Of a DNA stretch of 64,000 nt, positions 1-8,593 are shown one piece after another. Every line of letters begins with the position of its first letter. The first letter of the stretch is position 1. The stretch comes from Prevotellaceae bacterium (GTDB lineage Bacteria > Bacteroidota > Bacteroidia > Bacteroidales > Paludibacteraceae). The notes below the pieces were generated by a model. The model was not told where the DNA came from, did no database searches, and saw only the letters and a list, made by a program, of their open reading frames with translations. The position numbers were made by a program, and so were the translations under genes. The DNA lies in NCBI GenBank assembly GCA_031271465.1, contig JAISVR010000014.1, positions 1 through 64,000 of the forward strand, given 5' to 3'.

Positions 1-773
1 TCCAATCCATTGCAAGGATATACATCGCCATAAGGTTCTACAAAGAAGTTGACCATTCCGGCTTCGCAGGGTAACATACGCCTGTTTCCTTCAATGTAGT
101 TAATCAATCCCATATTGAAAAAGGCACGAAACCATGATTTTGGATGTTTTTCCTGCAACTGCATATTGACTAATTTTTCAAAATTTCCGCAAACCTCTTC
201 TTTGTTTGTAATTACATTATCATCTTTGTGAAAATAATACGAATTATGAAAAGTGGCAGTGGCAAATTCCATTCCAAGCGATTTGCTAAGTTGGTAAAGC
301 GAAAGCATATCGGCGCTGTTGTTATTGGAAACGGTACAGCCAAAACCTATGTCTTTTACACCCATTTTTTTGAGTGTAAGCAGCGTGCTCAATCCCTTGT
401 CGAAACCGCCTGTGTGTCCGCGCAGTTCGTCGTTTTTGCAGGCAAGCCCTTCGATACTGATACGAATTCCGATATTGGGGAATTTCTTTGCCAGAGCAAT
501 CACTCTGTCTTCGTACCAACCCGAAGTAGAAATAACCACACGGGGTGCTTTGGTAAAACAAACTTCTACAATTTTATCCAAATCTTCGCGAATAAAAGGT
601 TCGCCTCCAGTGAGATTGATAAATTTTACATTCGGAAGTAGTTTTATTTCTTCGGGTGTAATTTCTTTACTTTTTTCGGTAGGATTTTCCCAGATATTAC
701 ACATTTTGCAGCGCATCGGACAACGGTAAGTTGTAATGATGCACATATCGGTGGGTTGCGGTCTTTTGTTCAT
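1..773 (-). CDS. Radical SAM/SPASM-like protein, C-terminus off the window
   Basis: Reading in from 773, the protein has the radical SAM cluster motif CxxxCxxC at C18, C22 and C25, and TGGEP at about residues 55-59 (SAM-binding GGE motif). Near the left edge Cys residues in the contexts PCEAG and PCNG suggest a SPASM-type auxiliary Fe-S region. Such enzymes do radical chemistry or maturation; the substrate cannot be told. It is the last visible gene of the polysaccharide cluster. Its start (ATG at 771-773) lies 77 bases inside the end of the preceding glycosyltransferase frame; the next Met, at residue 10, would still overlap. The 3' end of the gene is cut off. Confidence 0.85.
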   Translation of the reverse strand, partial: MNKRPQPTDMCIITTYRCPMRCKMCNIWENPTEKSKEITPEEIKLLPNVKFINLTGGEPFIREDLDKIVEVCFTKAPRVVISTSGWYEDRVIALAKKFPNIGIRISIEGLACKNDELRGHTGGFDKGLSTLLTLKKMGVKDIGFGCTVSNNNSADMLSLYQLSKSLGMEFATATFHNSYYFHKDDNVITNKEEVCGNFEKLVNMQLQEKHPKSWFRAFFNMGLINYIEGNRRMLPCEAGMVNFFVEPYGDVYPCNGL

Positions 774-1941
774 ATTTTTTTAAGATTTCGTCGTAATATT
801 TTTCTGCCGAATAACGATTTTGTGATTCTGCTGCTATTCTCTTGTAATCAAATGCTGTTGCAAACATTTGCTCTATTTTCTCTTTTAAATCCGATACATT
901 ACGCGATTCGAACAGCATTCCTGTTTTTCCGGCTTCAATGAGTTCGGGGATACCGCCGATATTTGCGCCCAAAACAGGTGTGCCCAAACATTGTGCTTCA
1001 ATAACCGAAAGCGGATTGTTTTCGTACCATTCGCTTGGAATAACTGAAAAACGAGCTTTGCCGACGATTTCTTTGCTTTCGTCCCAATTTTTGTGTCCGA
1101 CAAATTCAATATTATCATTTGCTTGCGCCATTAATTCCTTTTTCAAATCGCCGGTGCCAATAATTTTCAATTTATAAGGCAATTTCTTTGCTGCTTCAAT
1201 CAGCGTTTTCACTCCTTTTTCGTGTGAAAGGCGACCTATAAAACAGTAGTAATTTTCTTTGTTGTAGTTTTCTTTGTTAGTTTTTTCTACATCAATAAAA
1301 TTATGCAACGATATTATTTTATTTTTATCAAATCTTCCCTGTAGCATTTTGCTTGCCATAAATTGGCTTGGACAAACAAACACATCGGTATATTGTTCCA
1401 ATTTTTCGCGTGTCCATTTTTGTGCTTCTTTGTATGCCAATATGCTTGCAAACAGGGAATTTTTCATACAGCGATTTTTCAAAACTTGCTTTTTATCCGT
1501 AAAACAGAGTTCACAAACCTGTTCGCCACGCAGCAAGCAATCGTAACGCGGACAAAGTAACTTGTAATCGTGTAAAGTCCAAATCACTCGTATGCCTCGC
1601 TTGTGTGCAATTTGTGCAATAACGGGCGATAGTTGTGTATGAATATTATTTAAATGGACTACATCGGGCTTAAAATCATCGAGCAGGGCATTGAATTTCT
1701 TTTTCACTTCCGAAGTTCCAAACGGTCGCAATATTGCTTCCAATGTACTCAATCCGGGAGAAAATTTTACTTCCGAAGGAAAATATTTACTCGATTTACT
1801 TGGCAGATTTTCCGGATATTGCATAGCAAAAACGGCTGTTTCGTGCCCATGTTGTTGCAACAGTTGTTCGAGATTGATGGTATAAATACAGTCGCCACCG
1901 CGAGGATAGTAAAATTTATTGGAGAGAAGGATTTTCATCAT
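697..1941 (-). CDS. GT4-type glycosyltransferase
   Basis: A 414-residue GT-B glycosyltransferase. The N-terminal half begins with a Rossmann strand and glycine-rich loop (KILLSNKFYYPRGGD). The C-terminal nucleotide-sugar domain has GRLSHEKG near residue 235 and the NNPLSVIEAQCLGTPV / GGIPELIEAG segment typical of GT4 at about 305-335. It probably adds one sugar of the surface polysaccharide at the cytoplasmic face. The gene follows the polymerase gene by 9 bp. The last 25 residues are read through the start of the radical SAM gene in another frame, so the true C-terminus may be shorter, or a small indel may be present. Donor and linkage are not predictable. Confidence 0.88.
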   Translation of the reverse strand: MMKILLSNKFYYPRGGDCIYTINLEQLLQQHGHETAVFAMQYPENLPSKSSKYFPSEVKFSPGLSTLEAILRPFGTSEVKKKFNALLDDFKPDVVHLNNIHTQLSPVIAQIAHKRGIRVIWTLHDYKLLCPRYDCLLRGEQVCELCFTDKKQVLKNRCMKNSLFASILAYKEAQKWTREKLEQYTDVFVCPSQFMASKMLQGRFDKNKIISLHNFIDVEKTNKENYNKENYYCFIGRLSHEKGVKTLIEAAKKLPYKLKIIGTGDLKKELMAQANDNIEFVGHKNWDESKEIVGKARFSVIPSEWYENNPLSVIEAQCLGTPVLGANIGGIPELIEAGKTGMLFESRNVSDLKEKIEQMFATAFDYKRIAAESQNRYSAEKYYDEILKKYEQKTATHRYVHHYNLPLSDALQNV

Positions 1942-1950
1942 TACTGTTTT

Positions 1951-3165
1951 TTATACCATTTTTTTTCTGCCATATACAAACATACATACTAACAGGAAGA
2001 GCAACATAATTTCTAATCGTCCCAAAAATAAATCTACGGCAAAAATCAAAGAAAATAGAAGGGCAATTTTAAGATAAGCCGTTTTACTATTGTCAATCAG
2101 CATTCCATAGATGGAATGTACTATCCAAAGCCATATTGCTAATCCAATAAAATTGTAATATCCAAAATTTATAAACATGGAGAATGGTGTAGAGATTGGC
2201 GTTCCTCCCCCATCAAATTCATATCCTATTAAGTTTTTCAGTGTATAATCAAAACTTAATGGTTTATCTTTCCATAAAAAGCGAGGAATGAATTTCACTA
2301 ATCCTGCTACATATTGTTCTCCCCAATAAAAATTACTTCCCGATTCAAAATATCGCATTACGGCTAATGTATTGGCTTCGAACAAAACTGTTGAATAATT
2401 TGTATAAAATATTATATGTTCTACAAAATTATTTGTCCCTTGCCTGATGGTTTGCAATAAACCTGCAAAAACAGGCATTACAGAATAATAGGCTGCAACT
2501 TCATACCATTTTAGGTTACGATAAGAACTGCAAAAGTAAAAAGTAAAAAGTAATGCTGCATCCCAAAAACCGGCTTTATGTCCTGTTACCAGAAAAGAGA
2601 ACACGGCAAAACTTAAGCAGATAAAAGCCGCTTTTACAATCTTTTTTCTACAATACGATATTAAATAAACCAATAGTATTACATTGATTCCCACCAATGG
2701 GATATCGCGCAGAAAACCAATCCCAATTTCAGACGAACGGCGTAAATCTTCTACATCAGCTCCTGTCAATAATCCTTTTGTTACTCCTGTTATCAGTCCT
2801 GTGAGCAGAAAAATACCGGCTAATACTATGAAAAAGACTTTTCGTCTGAAAACATATTTGTTTGTTGTCCAAATTTCAGGGATATCAAGAGTAACTCTGT
2901 TTTGAGTACTAAACTGTTTGTAATATAAAAGCAAAAAAATTACATATACTGCAATGGTAGATATGAGTACATATTGAACATTATCGGGCAATGCATCGGT
3001 TCTTGCGTAAAATAGAGCGGGCAATAAATCTCCCGTAATAAACGGGACATAAATTATTAACAGAGGGGATAATAGAAAAAAGCCTCCTTTTCTTGCTGTT
3101 AATACAAAAAAAAGAAACACAATTACGATATACGAAACACAAAATGTATAACAAAGAGTTGTCAT
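1951..3165 (-). CDS. Oligosaccharide repeat unit polymerase (Wzy-like)
   Basis: A 404-residue, strongly hydrophobic protein with about ten or more membrane segments and a long periplasmic-type loop in the second half (around FEANTLAVMRYFESG to FIPRFLWKDKPLS). That is the usual architecture of Wzy / O-antigen polymerases. It would join lipid-linked repeat units in the periplasm after flipping by the Wzx encoded at 8594-10114. Wzy proteins are poorly conserved, so the call rests on topology, length and position between glycosyltransferase genes. Its start overlaps the end of the next upstream gene by 4 bp (ATGA type), implying translational coupling. Confidence 0.72.
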   Translation of the reverse strand: MTTLCYTFCVSYIVIVFLFFVLTARKGGFFLLSPLLIIYVPFITGDLLPALFYARTDALPDNVQYVLISTIAVYVIFLLLYYKQFSTQNRVTLDIPEIWTTNKYVFRRKVFFIVLAGIFLLTGLITGVTKGLLTGADVEDLRRSSEIGIGFLRDIPLVGINVILLVYLISYCRKKIVKAAFICLSFAVFSFLVTGHKAGFWDAALLFTFYFCSSYRNLKWYEVAAYYSVMPVFAGLLQTIRQGTNNFVEHIIFYTNYSTVLFEANTLAVMRYFESGSNFYWGEQYVAGLVKFIPRFLWKDKPLSFDYTLKNLIGYEFDGGGTPISTPFSMFINFGYYNFIGLAIWLWIVHSIYGMLIDNSKTAYLKIALLFSLIFAVDLFLGRLEIMLLFLLVCMFVYGRKKMV

Positions 3166-4268
3166 AAGTGCAAAAATAATAATTTAAATTTTATTAGTTC
3201 CTCTGCTGTCGATTTAGTGGATAATTTTTCTCGAAACGCGATACAATTTTCCACATAAACGGTATTGTTTTCTACTATGTCTTGCAAATCGTTTTCATTC
3301 CAATTGGTTTTGGCTATGCCAAGTTGATGTTTTTCTATCATGACTGCCGTATATGGCACAAGATTAATTAATACAGGTGTTCCGGAAACAACAGATTCGG
3401 GGACGGATACCATATTCAAATCCTGTTTTGTATCAATAAGCATTGCCATTGATTCGGCAACCAATATATTAAGTTCCGAATGTGGCTTAAATCCGATAAA
3501 CTGTACATTGTTGGTAATATTCAATTCTTTGACTTGTGCTTTTAGTTTGTTTTCCAACTCTCCGCATCCGGCAATAATCAGTTGAAAATCGGCATACTCG
3601 GGTTTCGCAATAAAACGACTGAATTTTTCTATAATGCTTTCAATGTTTTTTCGTGCTATTAACTGACTGACAACAATAAATTGCCGTTTTTTATTTTTTG
3701 AAAAATTAAATTTTTGCAAGTTAACACCGTGTTCAACCGTTTCTTCGGCAACATTTTTCAAATATCTTGAAATAAATATTTTCGCACTTTCGGAACGGGC
3801 AATAATTGGCGTTTTTCTAAAAAAAAGTCGTGCCATAACATTATACCAAAAATGCGAGGGAATGCCTTTCATTTTTCGATTATGCACTGCCAATTCTTGC
3901 CAAACAACCGTTTTTTCAGGAGCAATAATTGATGCTAACAAAGACGGAAACGCAAAAACTTCGCTCGAGATGATTATATCAAATTTATTTTTGTTTTTCT
4001 TCAAAAAACGCCACAATTCGGGTTGAAAAGGCAAAACGCTCGGTGGTAATATTTTTTTCATTACCGACGGCAGGAAAACTACTTCAAATTCGTATTTTTC
4101 TTCTTTTACCGGCTTGTATTCCGAAGCAGCAACAAGCGTTACATTATGCCCTAATTCGCGAAAACCTAAACCAAGATTATAAATCATACAATCTTTAATG
4201 CTTTCGGCGGGAGGTATGATATTGTTTTGCGCCGTGCGAAGTATGGAGTTTAATAGAACTATGTTCAT
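3162..4268 (-). CDS. GT4-type glycosyltransferase
   Basis: A 368-residue GT-B family protein. The N-terminal domain includes GLGFRELGHNVTLVAASE. The C-terminal domain has VVSQLIARKNIESIIEKF and IAGCGELENKLKAQ followed by VQFIGFKPHSEL, the usual strand-loop pattern of GT4 enzymes. The expected ExxxxxxxE-type acidic motif is seen only in degenerate form (MVSVPESVVSGTPVLI). It lies between two other cluster genes with 4 bp overlaps on both sides. It is probably a cytoplasmic enzyme building the lipid-linked repeat unit; sugar specificity is unknown. Confidence 0.82.
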   Translation of the reverse strand: MNIVLLNSILRTAQNNIIPPAESIKDCMIYNLGLGFRELGHNVTLVAASEYKPVKEEKYEFEVVFLPSVMKKILPPSVLPFQPELWRFLKKNKNKFDIIISSEVFAFPSLLASIIAPEKTVVWQELAVHNRKMKGIPSHFWYNVMARLFFRKTPIIARSESAKIFISRYLKNVAEETVEHGVNLQKFNFSKNKKRQFIVVSQLIARKNIESIIEKFSRFIAKPEYADFQLIIAGCGELENKLKAQVKELNITNNVQFIGFKPHSELNILVAESMAMLIDTKQDLNMVSVPESVVSGTPVLINLVPYTAVMIEKHQLGIAKTNWNENDLQDIVENNTVYVENCIAFREKLSTKSTAEELIKFKLLFLHL

Positions 4269-5347
4269 AAACCGTAAAGTTTGAAATAATCATTCATCAG
4301 TGTTTTTTTCGAATAATTTCTATCATAAAAAGAGGCATTATTTCTATGTTCTTTTTTTAAAACGGCTTCGAGTTTTTTGCTTAAATCTTCCACATTGCCG
4401 GGTTCAAAGGTCAAAGTTTCATTTTTATCAATATTTTCCAAAAAGAATGGAACGGCAGAAACCAGTATTTTTTTATTGAAATAGTATGCCAGTGACAATA
4501 CTCCCGACATTGTAGCCGACCGGTAAGGATAAACCACACAGTTTGCTTTTTCAAACAGCATTTTTATTTCCGAATCATGAATAAATCGATTTATTCTGAT
4601 AATTCCTGCTTCGCTATCTGTATATTCAATTCCTTTTCCGGCAATAACCAACTGATGATTTTTCTTATCCGTAAGCTGCTTATAGGCTTGTATCAACAAA
4701 TCAACGCCTTTATAGGCATCTACAAATCCGAAAAACAATATATAATTAGAAATTCCCAAGATTTCTTCCGGGCAATCGTTTCCTTCTTCGATACCTTTTG
4801 TTATCAAAGAAGGAAAGTGTGTAAATACGATTTTCTTTTCAGGATACATTGTCTTCAATGTATCTATTTGTTGCAGAGAATTTGTTGTAATATTTTTTAT
4901 TGTTTCCCGGTTTGATTTAACGCCCCATCTAATATATTTATCTATCAATGAATCAAAAAACTTTTTTTTCTCCACTTGGTGAGGTGTTAAATCGTGAACC
5001 GTGTAATATAAATCATATTTTTTTCTTGAAAATTTTGTATATAATGCCAATATAAATTCCCCTGTCAGGTAATGTACAATATCAATTTTTTCTTTTTTAC
5101 AGACTTTTTTGATGGATAGAATTAACTTTATTGGAAATAATTTGAAAAGCAATGCACCTAATTTTCCTTTGGGCATTTCAATAAAAGTATATCTGTCATT
5201 TTTTTCAACAATATTATGATAATTGTGTTTGCCTTTGGAAACAAAAATAGCATACACATTCTCGCCTTTCATTGTGTTTACAATATTCGCTCCGTAGGGA
5301 ATCATTCCCGGCGAATATTCGGAACAGATATATAGGATTTTCTTCAT
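4265..5347 (-). CDS. Glycosyltransferase family 1/4-like protein
   Basis: A 360-residue protein with a GT-B outline. It starts MKKILYICSEYSPGMIPYGANIV, has an acceptor-domain YTVHDLTPHQ segment, and later ILFFGFVDAYKGVDLLIQAY and VIAGKGIEY, the GT4 nucleotide-sugar domain pattern. VVYPYRSATMSGVLSLAYYFNKKILVS replaces the classical E-x7-E segment, so this is a divergent member. The stop overlaps the next gene by 4 bp, and a 56 bp gap separates it from the upstream GT14-like gene. The likely role is transfer of a sugar to the repeat unit. Confidence 0.78.
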   Translation of the reverse strand: MKKILYICSEYSPGMIPYGANIVNTMKGENVYAIFVSKGKHNYHNIVEKNDRYTFIEMPKGKLGALLFKLFPIKLILSIKKVCKKEKIDIVHYLTGEFILALYTKFSRKKYDLYYTVHDLTPHQVEKKKFFDSLIDKYIRWGVKSNRETIKNITTNSLQQIDTLKTMYPEKKIVFTHFPSLITKGIEEGNDCPEEILGISNYILFFGFVDAYKGVDLLIQAYKQLTDKKNHQLVIAGKGIEYTDSEAGIIRINRFIHDSEIKMLFEKANCVVYPYRSATMSGVLSLAYYFNKKILVSAVPFFLENIDKNETLTFEPGNVEDLSKKLEAVLKKEHRNNASFYDRNYSKKTLMNDYFKLYGL

Positions 5348-5403
5348 TTAATTACTTGTAACCGACTTCAATGGTAAATCTACAAATAGTATAAATCATT
5401 CGT

Positions 5404-6294
5404 TTAAAACAACTTCTTTCGTAATAAATCAATTAATTTTATTGATATAGAAGGATGTATTTTTCTGCAAAAAATAACAGCGGACGATACAATATCGTCA
5501 TATTCTCTTTCATCTAAAATAACAGGCAATGTTTCAGCTTCTCTTTTAGGATACCATTCAATATATCTTAAAGCATTATATTTTTCAATGTTTAATTCTT
5601 CAGCTTTGTCGTAAAGCATTGTATGAAAAAATAACTCATCCACTAATTTCGTGTTTTTAAATCGACCAACATATAACGGATTATCGTTTACAAAAGTCAA
5701 TACATATTCAACAACTTTTCGATGCCACGAAAACCATTGCCAGCCTGCATAAATAGTTAGTATTGATTTTCGTTTATATATTTTTGCTACTCTGTTAAGC
5801 CCTCCATTAAATAGTTTCAATATTTTATAGGGCAAAAATGGTATATGCAAATCTGTAAAATTAAAGTAATTGACTCGAGAAGGGTATTTTTGTTTTCTCC
5901 ATTCAATAATTTCTTCCGGCGAATCAAAATGCATATAGCTTTTTTCTTCACATTCAAATTTGGCATCAAGATCGGTATTAGATACGCATGGATAATCTTG
6001 CCCGCTAATCAAATGAAAATAATCCATTTTTTCAGAGCTTTTATATGCTTCTTCCAACAGCTTTAAAGTAGCAGACACTTGACTAAATCCACCGTGATTT
6101 ACTCTAACAGGCTCTATAAAAAAAACATTTTTGCTTTTTTGCAAACGCGAAATAGCATCGGTAAACCATATTTCCTTATTTTTCTTGTCAATATTTATGA
6201 AAAAATAATGATTGGAAGCCATCAGTAAATTAACAATGTCTTCTAATAGTTCCGGATAAGCGTGAGCTATTATTAAAAAAGCGTGGTTTTTCAT
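5404..6294 (-). CDS. Core-2/I-branching-type N-acetylglucosaminyltransferase-like protein (GT14)
   Basis: A 296-residue protein starting MKNHAFLIIAHAYPELLEDIVNLL, with the IDKK, NHGGFSQVSATLKLL and HLISGQDYP motifs characteristic of the Branch/GT14 family (beta-1,6-GlcNAc or xylosyl transferase type). The later WQWFSWHRKVVEY and DELFFHTML segments also fit. In bacterial capsule and exopolysaccharide loci these proteins are assigned as glycosyltransferases by similarity only. It is 8 bp downstream of the pyruvyltransferase-like gene and transcribed with it. The acceptor is unknown. Confidence 0.82.
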   Translation of the reverse strand: MKNHAFLIIAHAYPELLEDIVNLLMASNHYFFINIDKKNKEIWFTDAISRLQKSKNVFFIEPVRVNHGGFSQVSATLKLLEEAYKSSEKMDYFHLISGQDYPCVSNTDLDAKFECEEKSYMHFDSPEEIIEWRKQKYPSRVNYFNFTDLHIPFLPYKILKLFNGGLNRVAKIYKRKSILTIYAGWQWFSWHRKVVEYVLTFVNDNPLYVGRFKNTKLVDELFFHTMLYDKAEELNIEKYNALRYIEWYPKREAETLPVILDEREYDDIVSSAVIFCRKIHPSISIKLIDLLRKKLF

Positions 6295-6302
6295 GATTTT
6301 TC

Positions 6303-7214
6303 TTAAAATGATTTTTTCACATCATCTATTTTCTTCGCTATTTTACTGTCAATATCGTGTATTAATAAATTGTCGGAACAATAATAGTTTTTGTTTTTCT
6401 CTAACCTTTGCAGCAAAGGTTCTAAAAAAATCCTTTGATTAAAAATTGTTTTAGAACCCACTCTTTGTGTTTTATCTTTTATGAAATTAATCATATTATT
6501 TCCTGTATAAAAATGGTTTTTTACAGGTTCTACATGTGTCATTTGCAACGATAAAAGCCAGTCGCTCCATTTAAATTCCGATATGTAAGAGTATTCATTA
6601 TAATAGGTAGAAAAAATAAATCTCTGCCAGGGAATTCTTAATGCGTCTGCTACAATTGCACCGTGCATGGCTTCTGTAATGATTTTTTTTGAAGCGGCAA
6701 TTTCTTTAATCGTATATTCTACTCCTTGTTCCGATAACGGCGATATGTAGTGAAAACCCGAGTCGTTACAAAACTTTTCCCAATCAAAATATTTTAATGA
6801 CCCAAAATATGGCATGAAACTAATTTCATATTTTTTAGGTGCTTGTACATAATTTTCAAAATGCTTCAATTGCCTTATTGCATAAGCTGCATCGGTAATA
6901 TATTCATATTTGTTATCTAAATAGTTGGCAGACAACGGTCCTCGTAAAAACTCGACATCCCAATTTTTATCCAATTTTAATTTAGACAATAGAACCGGAT
7001 GTTTAATAGAAGGTCTTACCCCTGTACCAAAAACGATTTTTCTTTTATACGAGTTTAATTCTGCCACAAGTTCTCGAGTAAGGATACTTCCTATCCCTAC
7101 TAAACAACAAGAGGTATCCGCATCATCAATATTATCGAATAGTTGTTTCCACAACCATTCATTCAAATCGTCGCCAAAATTTGAAATATCTCCTTTCCAA
7201 GCGTAAATTTTCAT
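6303..7214 (-). CDS. Polysaccharide pyruvyl transferase family protein
   Basis: A 303-residue protein starting MKIYAWKGDISNFGDDLNEWLW, with GIGSIL, FGTGVRPS, RGPLSANYL, and a C-terminal TEAMHGAIVADALRIP segment. The NFGDxL and MHGAIxADALRIP motifs are hallmarks of the WcaK/CsaB-like family, which transfers pyruvate from PEP to sugar residues or acts as a related transferase. A pyruvyl ketal would make the polymer acidic. Its start overlaps the upstream gene by 4 bp. The family is functionally broad, so ketal formation here is an inference. Confidence 0.82.
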   Translation of the reverse strand: MKIYAWKGDISNFGDDLNEWLWKQLFDNIDDADTSCCLVGIGSILTRELVAELNSYKRKIVFGTGVRPSIKHPVLLSKLKLDKNWDVEFLRGPLSANYLDNKYEYITDAAYAIRQLKHFENYVQAPKKYEISFMPYFGSLKYFDWEKFCNDSGFHYISPLSEQGVEYTIKEIAASKKIITEAMHGAIVADALRIPWQRFIFSTYYNEYSYISEFKWSDWLLSLQMTHVEPVKNHFYTGNNMINFIKDKTQRVGSKTIFNQRIFLEPLLQRLEKNKNYYCSDNLLIHDIDSKIAKKIDDVKKSF

Positions 7215-8005
7215 AACAGTTTTTTCATTAATCTATTCCACATTATTTGAAATATCTGCACACAAGTCAATCGTGGTATAAAATCACTGTCGGCAATAGT
7301 TGTAATATTTTTTGGAATTAGTGACAAAGCACAATCGAATTTGCGGGCGAAAGAATTTAATGTTAACAGCTTATTTTTTTCTCCCGGAAGATGCAAAATA
7401 AAATGGTCTTCAATCGAATTTGTATATTCGTACTTTCTAGAGTTCATTAAATTATGATCGATAATTTTTACTCCTTCCCAATTATTCTTATCGCAACTGT
7501 AAATAATAGAATCTTGGTCGCCATTTGTCCAAAAACCATATTTCGATTCATCGTAATATAATTTTATTTGCTCCAATGGAGTAAGCAAAATTTCGTCGAG
7601 AAAAGCAAATGCTTTTTGCGTGTTTTTTATCAAAAAAACTCCTGAATTTACTATGGGGGATTTTCGATTAGCCAATTTTGGCGAATCGGCAATTATTAAC
7701 CAATTATCTTCTGCTGTAGCAATTAACTCGGAAAAGCAAGAAGAAGAAAAATCTGTAAAAAAAGTATCGTTATCAAGCCATACTACCCATTCATAACTTG
7801 GAAGAATTTCCTTGACGGCTGCTATTTTGAAAAAATAAGGTTTTTGCAGGTTGGAATAAGATTTATTTATACATAAATAGTTATATCCATGTTCCATTGC
7901 GTAACAATTATGATTTGTTCGCGACGCAACTCGGTCTAAACTATCTTTGCTGTATTGTCCACCGGATACTAAACAAATGCTGTTGTTGGATATTGATTGG
8001 GTCAT
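7211..8005 (-). CDS. GT-A glycosyltransferase (galactosyl transferase GMA12/MNN10-like)
   Basis: A 264-residue protein with VSGGQYSKDSLDRVASRTNHNCYA near the N-terminus and WVVWLDNDTFF at about residues 73-83. The DxD metal/nucleotide-sugar motif is D78-N79-D80. Downstream are NSGVFLIKNT, NGDQDSIIY and FILHLPGE, in the order seen in GT34-like (GMA12/MNN10) enzymes. It is a likely cytoplasmic or membrane-associated sugar transferase of the cluster. 4 bp overlaps with the genes on both sides indicate a translationally coupled operon. Specificity is unknown. Confidence 0.78.
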   Translation of the reverse strand: MTQSISNNSICLVSGGQYSKDSLDRVASRTNHNCYAMEHGYNYLCINKSYSNLQKPYFFKIAAVKEILPSYEWVVWLDNDTFFTDFSSSCFSELIATAEDNWLIIADSPKLANRKSPIVNSGVFLIKNTQKAFAFLDEILLTPLEQIKLYYDESKYGFWTNGDQDSIIYSCDKNNWEGVKIIDHNLMNSRKYEYTNSIEDHFILHLPGEKNKLLTLNSFARKFDCALSLIPKNITTIADSDFIPRLTCVQIFQIMWNRLMKKLL

Positions 8006-8583
8006 GATGTTTCATGTAAGTTACTCGAAATATACCGTCTTATATCTGTTCTCGTTTTCCCTTCCTTTTTTAGCTTTAGGTAAATATTCCCTTCCTCTAA
8101 ATTTTTCTTGTAATTCTCAATATCTCTATATTTTATAAGTTTGGCTGGGTTACCTCCTACGACACTATAAGGCGGAATATTTTCTGTTATTACCGAACAA
8201 GCCGCAACAACACATCCTTCTCCGATTTCTACACCCGGCATAATAGACACATCTGCACCAATCCAAACATTTTGTCCTATATGCACATTTTTTACAATAC
8301 ATTCATCATTATAAGGAAGCATATTGCTTTCGTAATTATGATTAGATGTATGTACTTTTAATCGCGGACCTATTATTGTTCCACTTTCAATAGTTAATTT
8401 TCCTTCTAAACTCAAAATAGAATCGGGTCCTATATAAATATTTTCTCCGAGTATCAAATTCTCTTTATTATGGTAAATTATAAATGGCATCTGCAATTGA
8501 ACATTGTGTTTCAATAATGTTTTTATATATCTATAGTTTTGAATTACAGACAATCCCGAATGTACTGTTTTCATTAATCCCAT
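8002..8583 (-). CDS. Hexapeptide-repeat O-acetyltransferase (maltose/colanic acid acetyltransferase type)
   Basis: A 193-residue left-handed beta-helix acyltransferase. Imperfect hexapeptide repeats run from about residue 45 (ILGENIYIGPDSI) to about 160 (VVGGNPAKLIKYR). The HTSNHNYES segment near residue 95 matches the catalytic His region of the maltose O-acetyltransferase/WcaF group, and VWIGADVSIMPGVEIGEG is the classic repeat face. It probably O-acetylates a sugar of the repeat unit using acetyl-CoA. It lies 10 bp downstream of the flippase gene and overlaps the next gene by 4 bp. Confidence 0.88.
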   Translation of the reverse strand: MGLMKTVHSGLSVIQNYRYIKTLLKHNVQLQMPFIIYHNKENLILGENIYIGPDSILSLEGKLTIESGTIIGPRLKVHTSNHNYESNMLPYNDECIVKNVHIGQNVWIGADVSIMPGVEIGEGCVVAACSVITENIPPYSVVGGNPAKLIKYRDIENYKKNLEEGNIYLKLKKEGKTRTDIRRYISSNLHETS

Positions 8584-8593
8584 AATAACATTT

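Noticed and set aside
228-641. Plus-strand open frames at the left edge
   Set aside because: They are antisense to the radical SAM gene, whose CxxxCxxC and GGEP motifs make the minus-strand reading clear.
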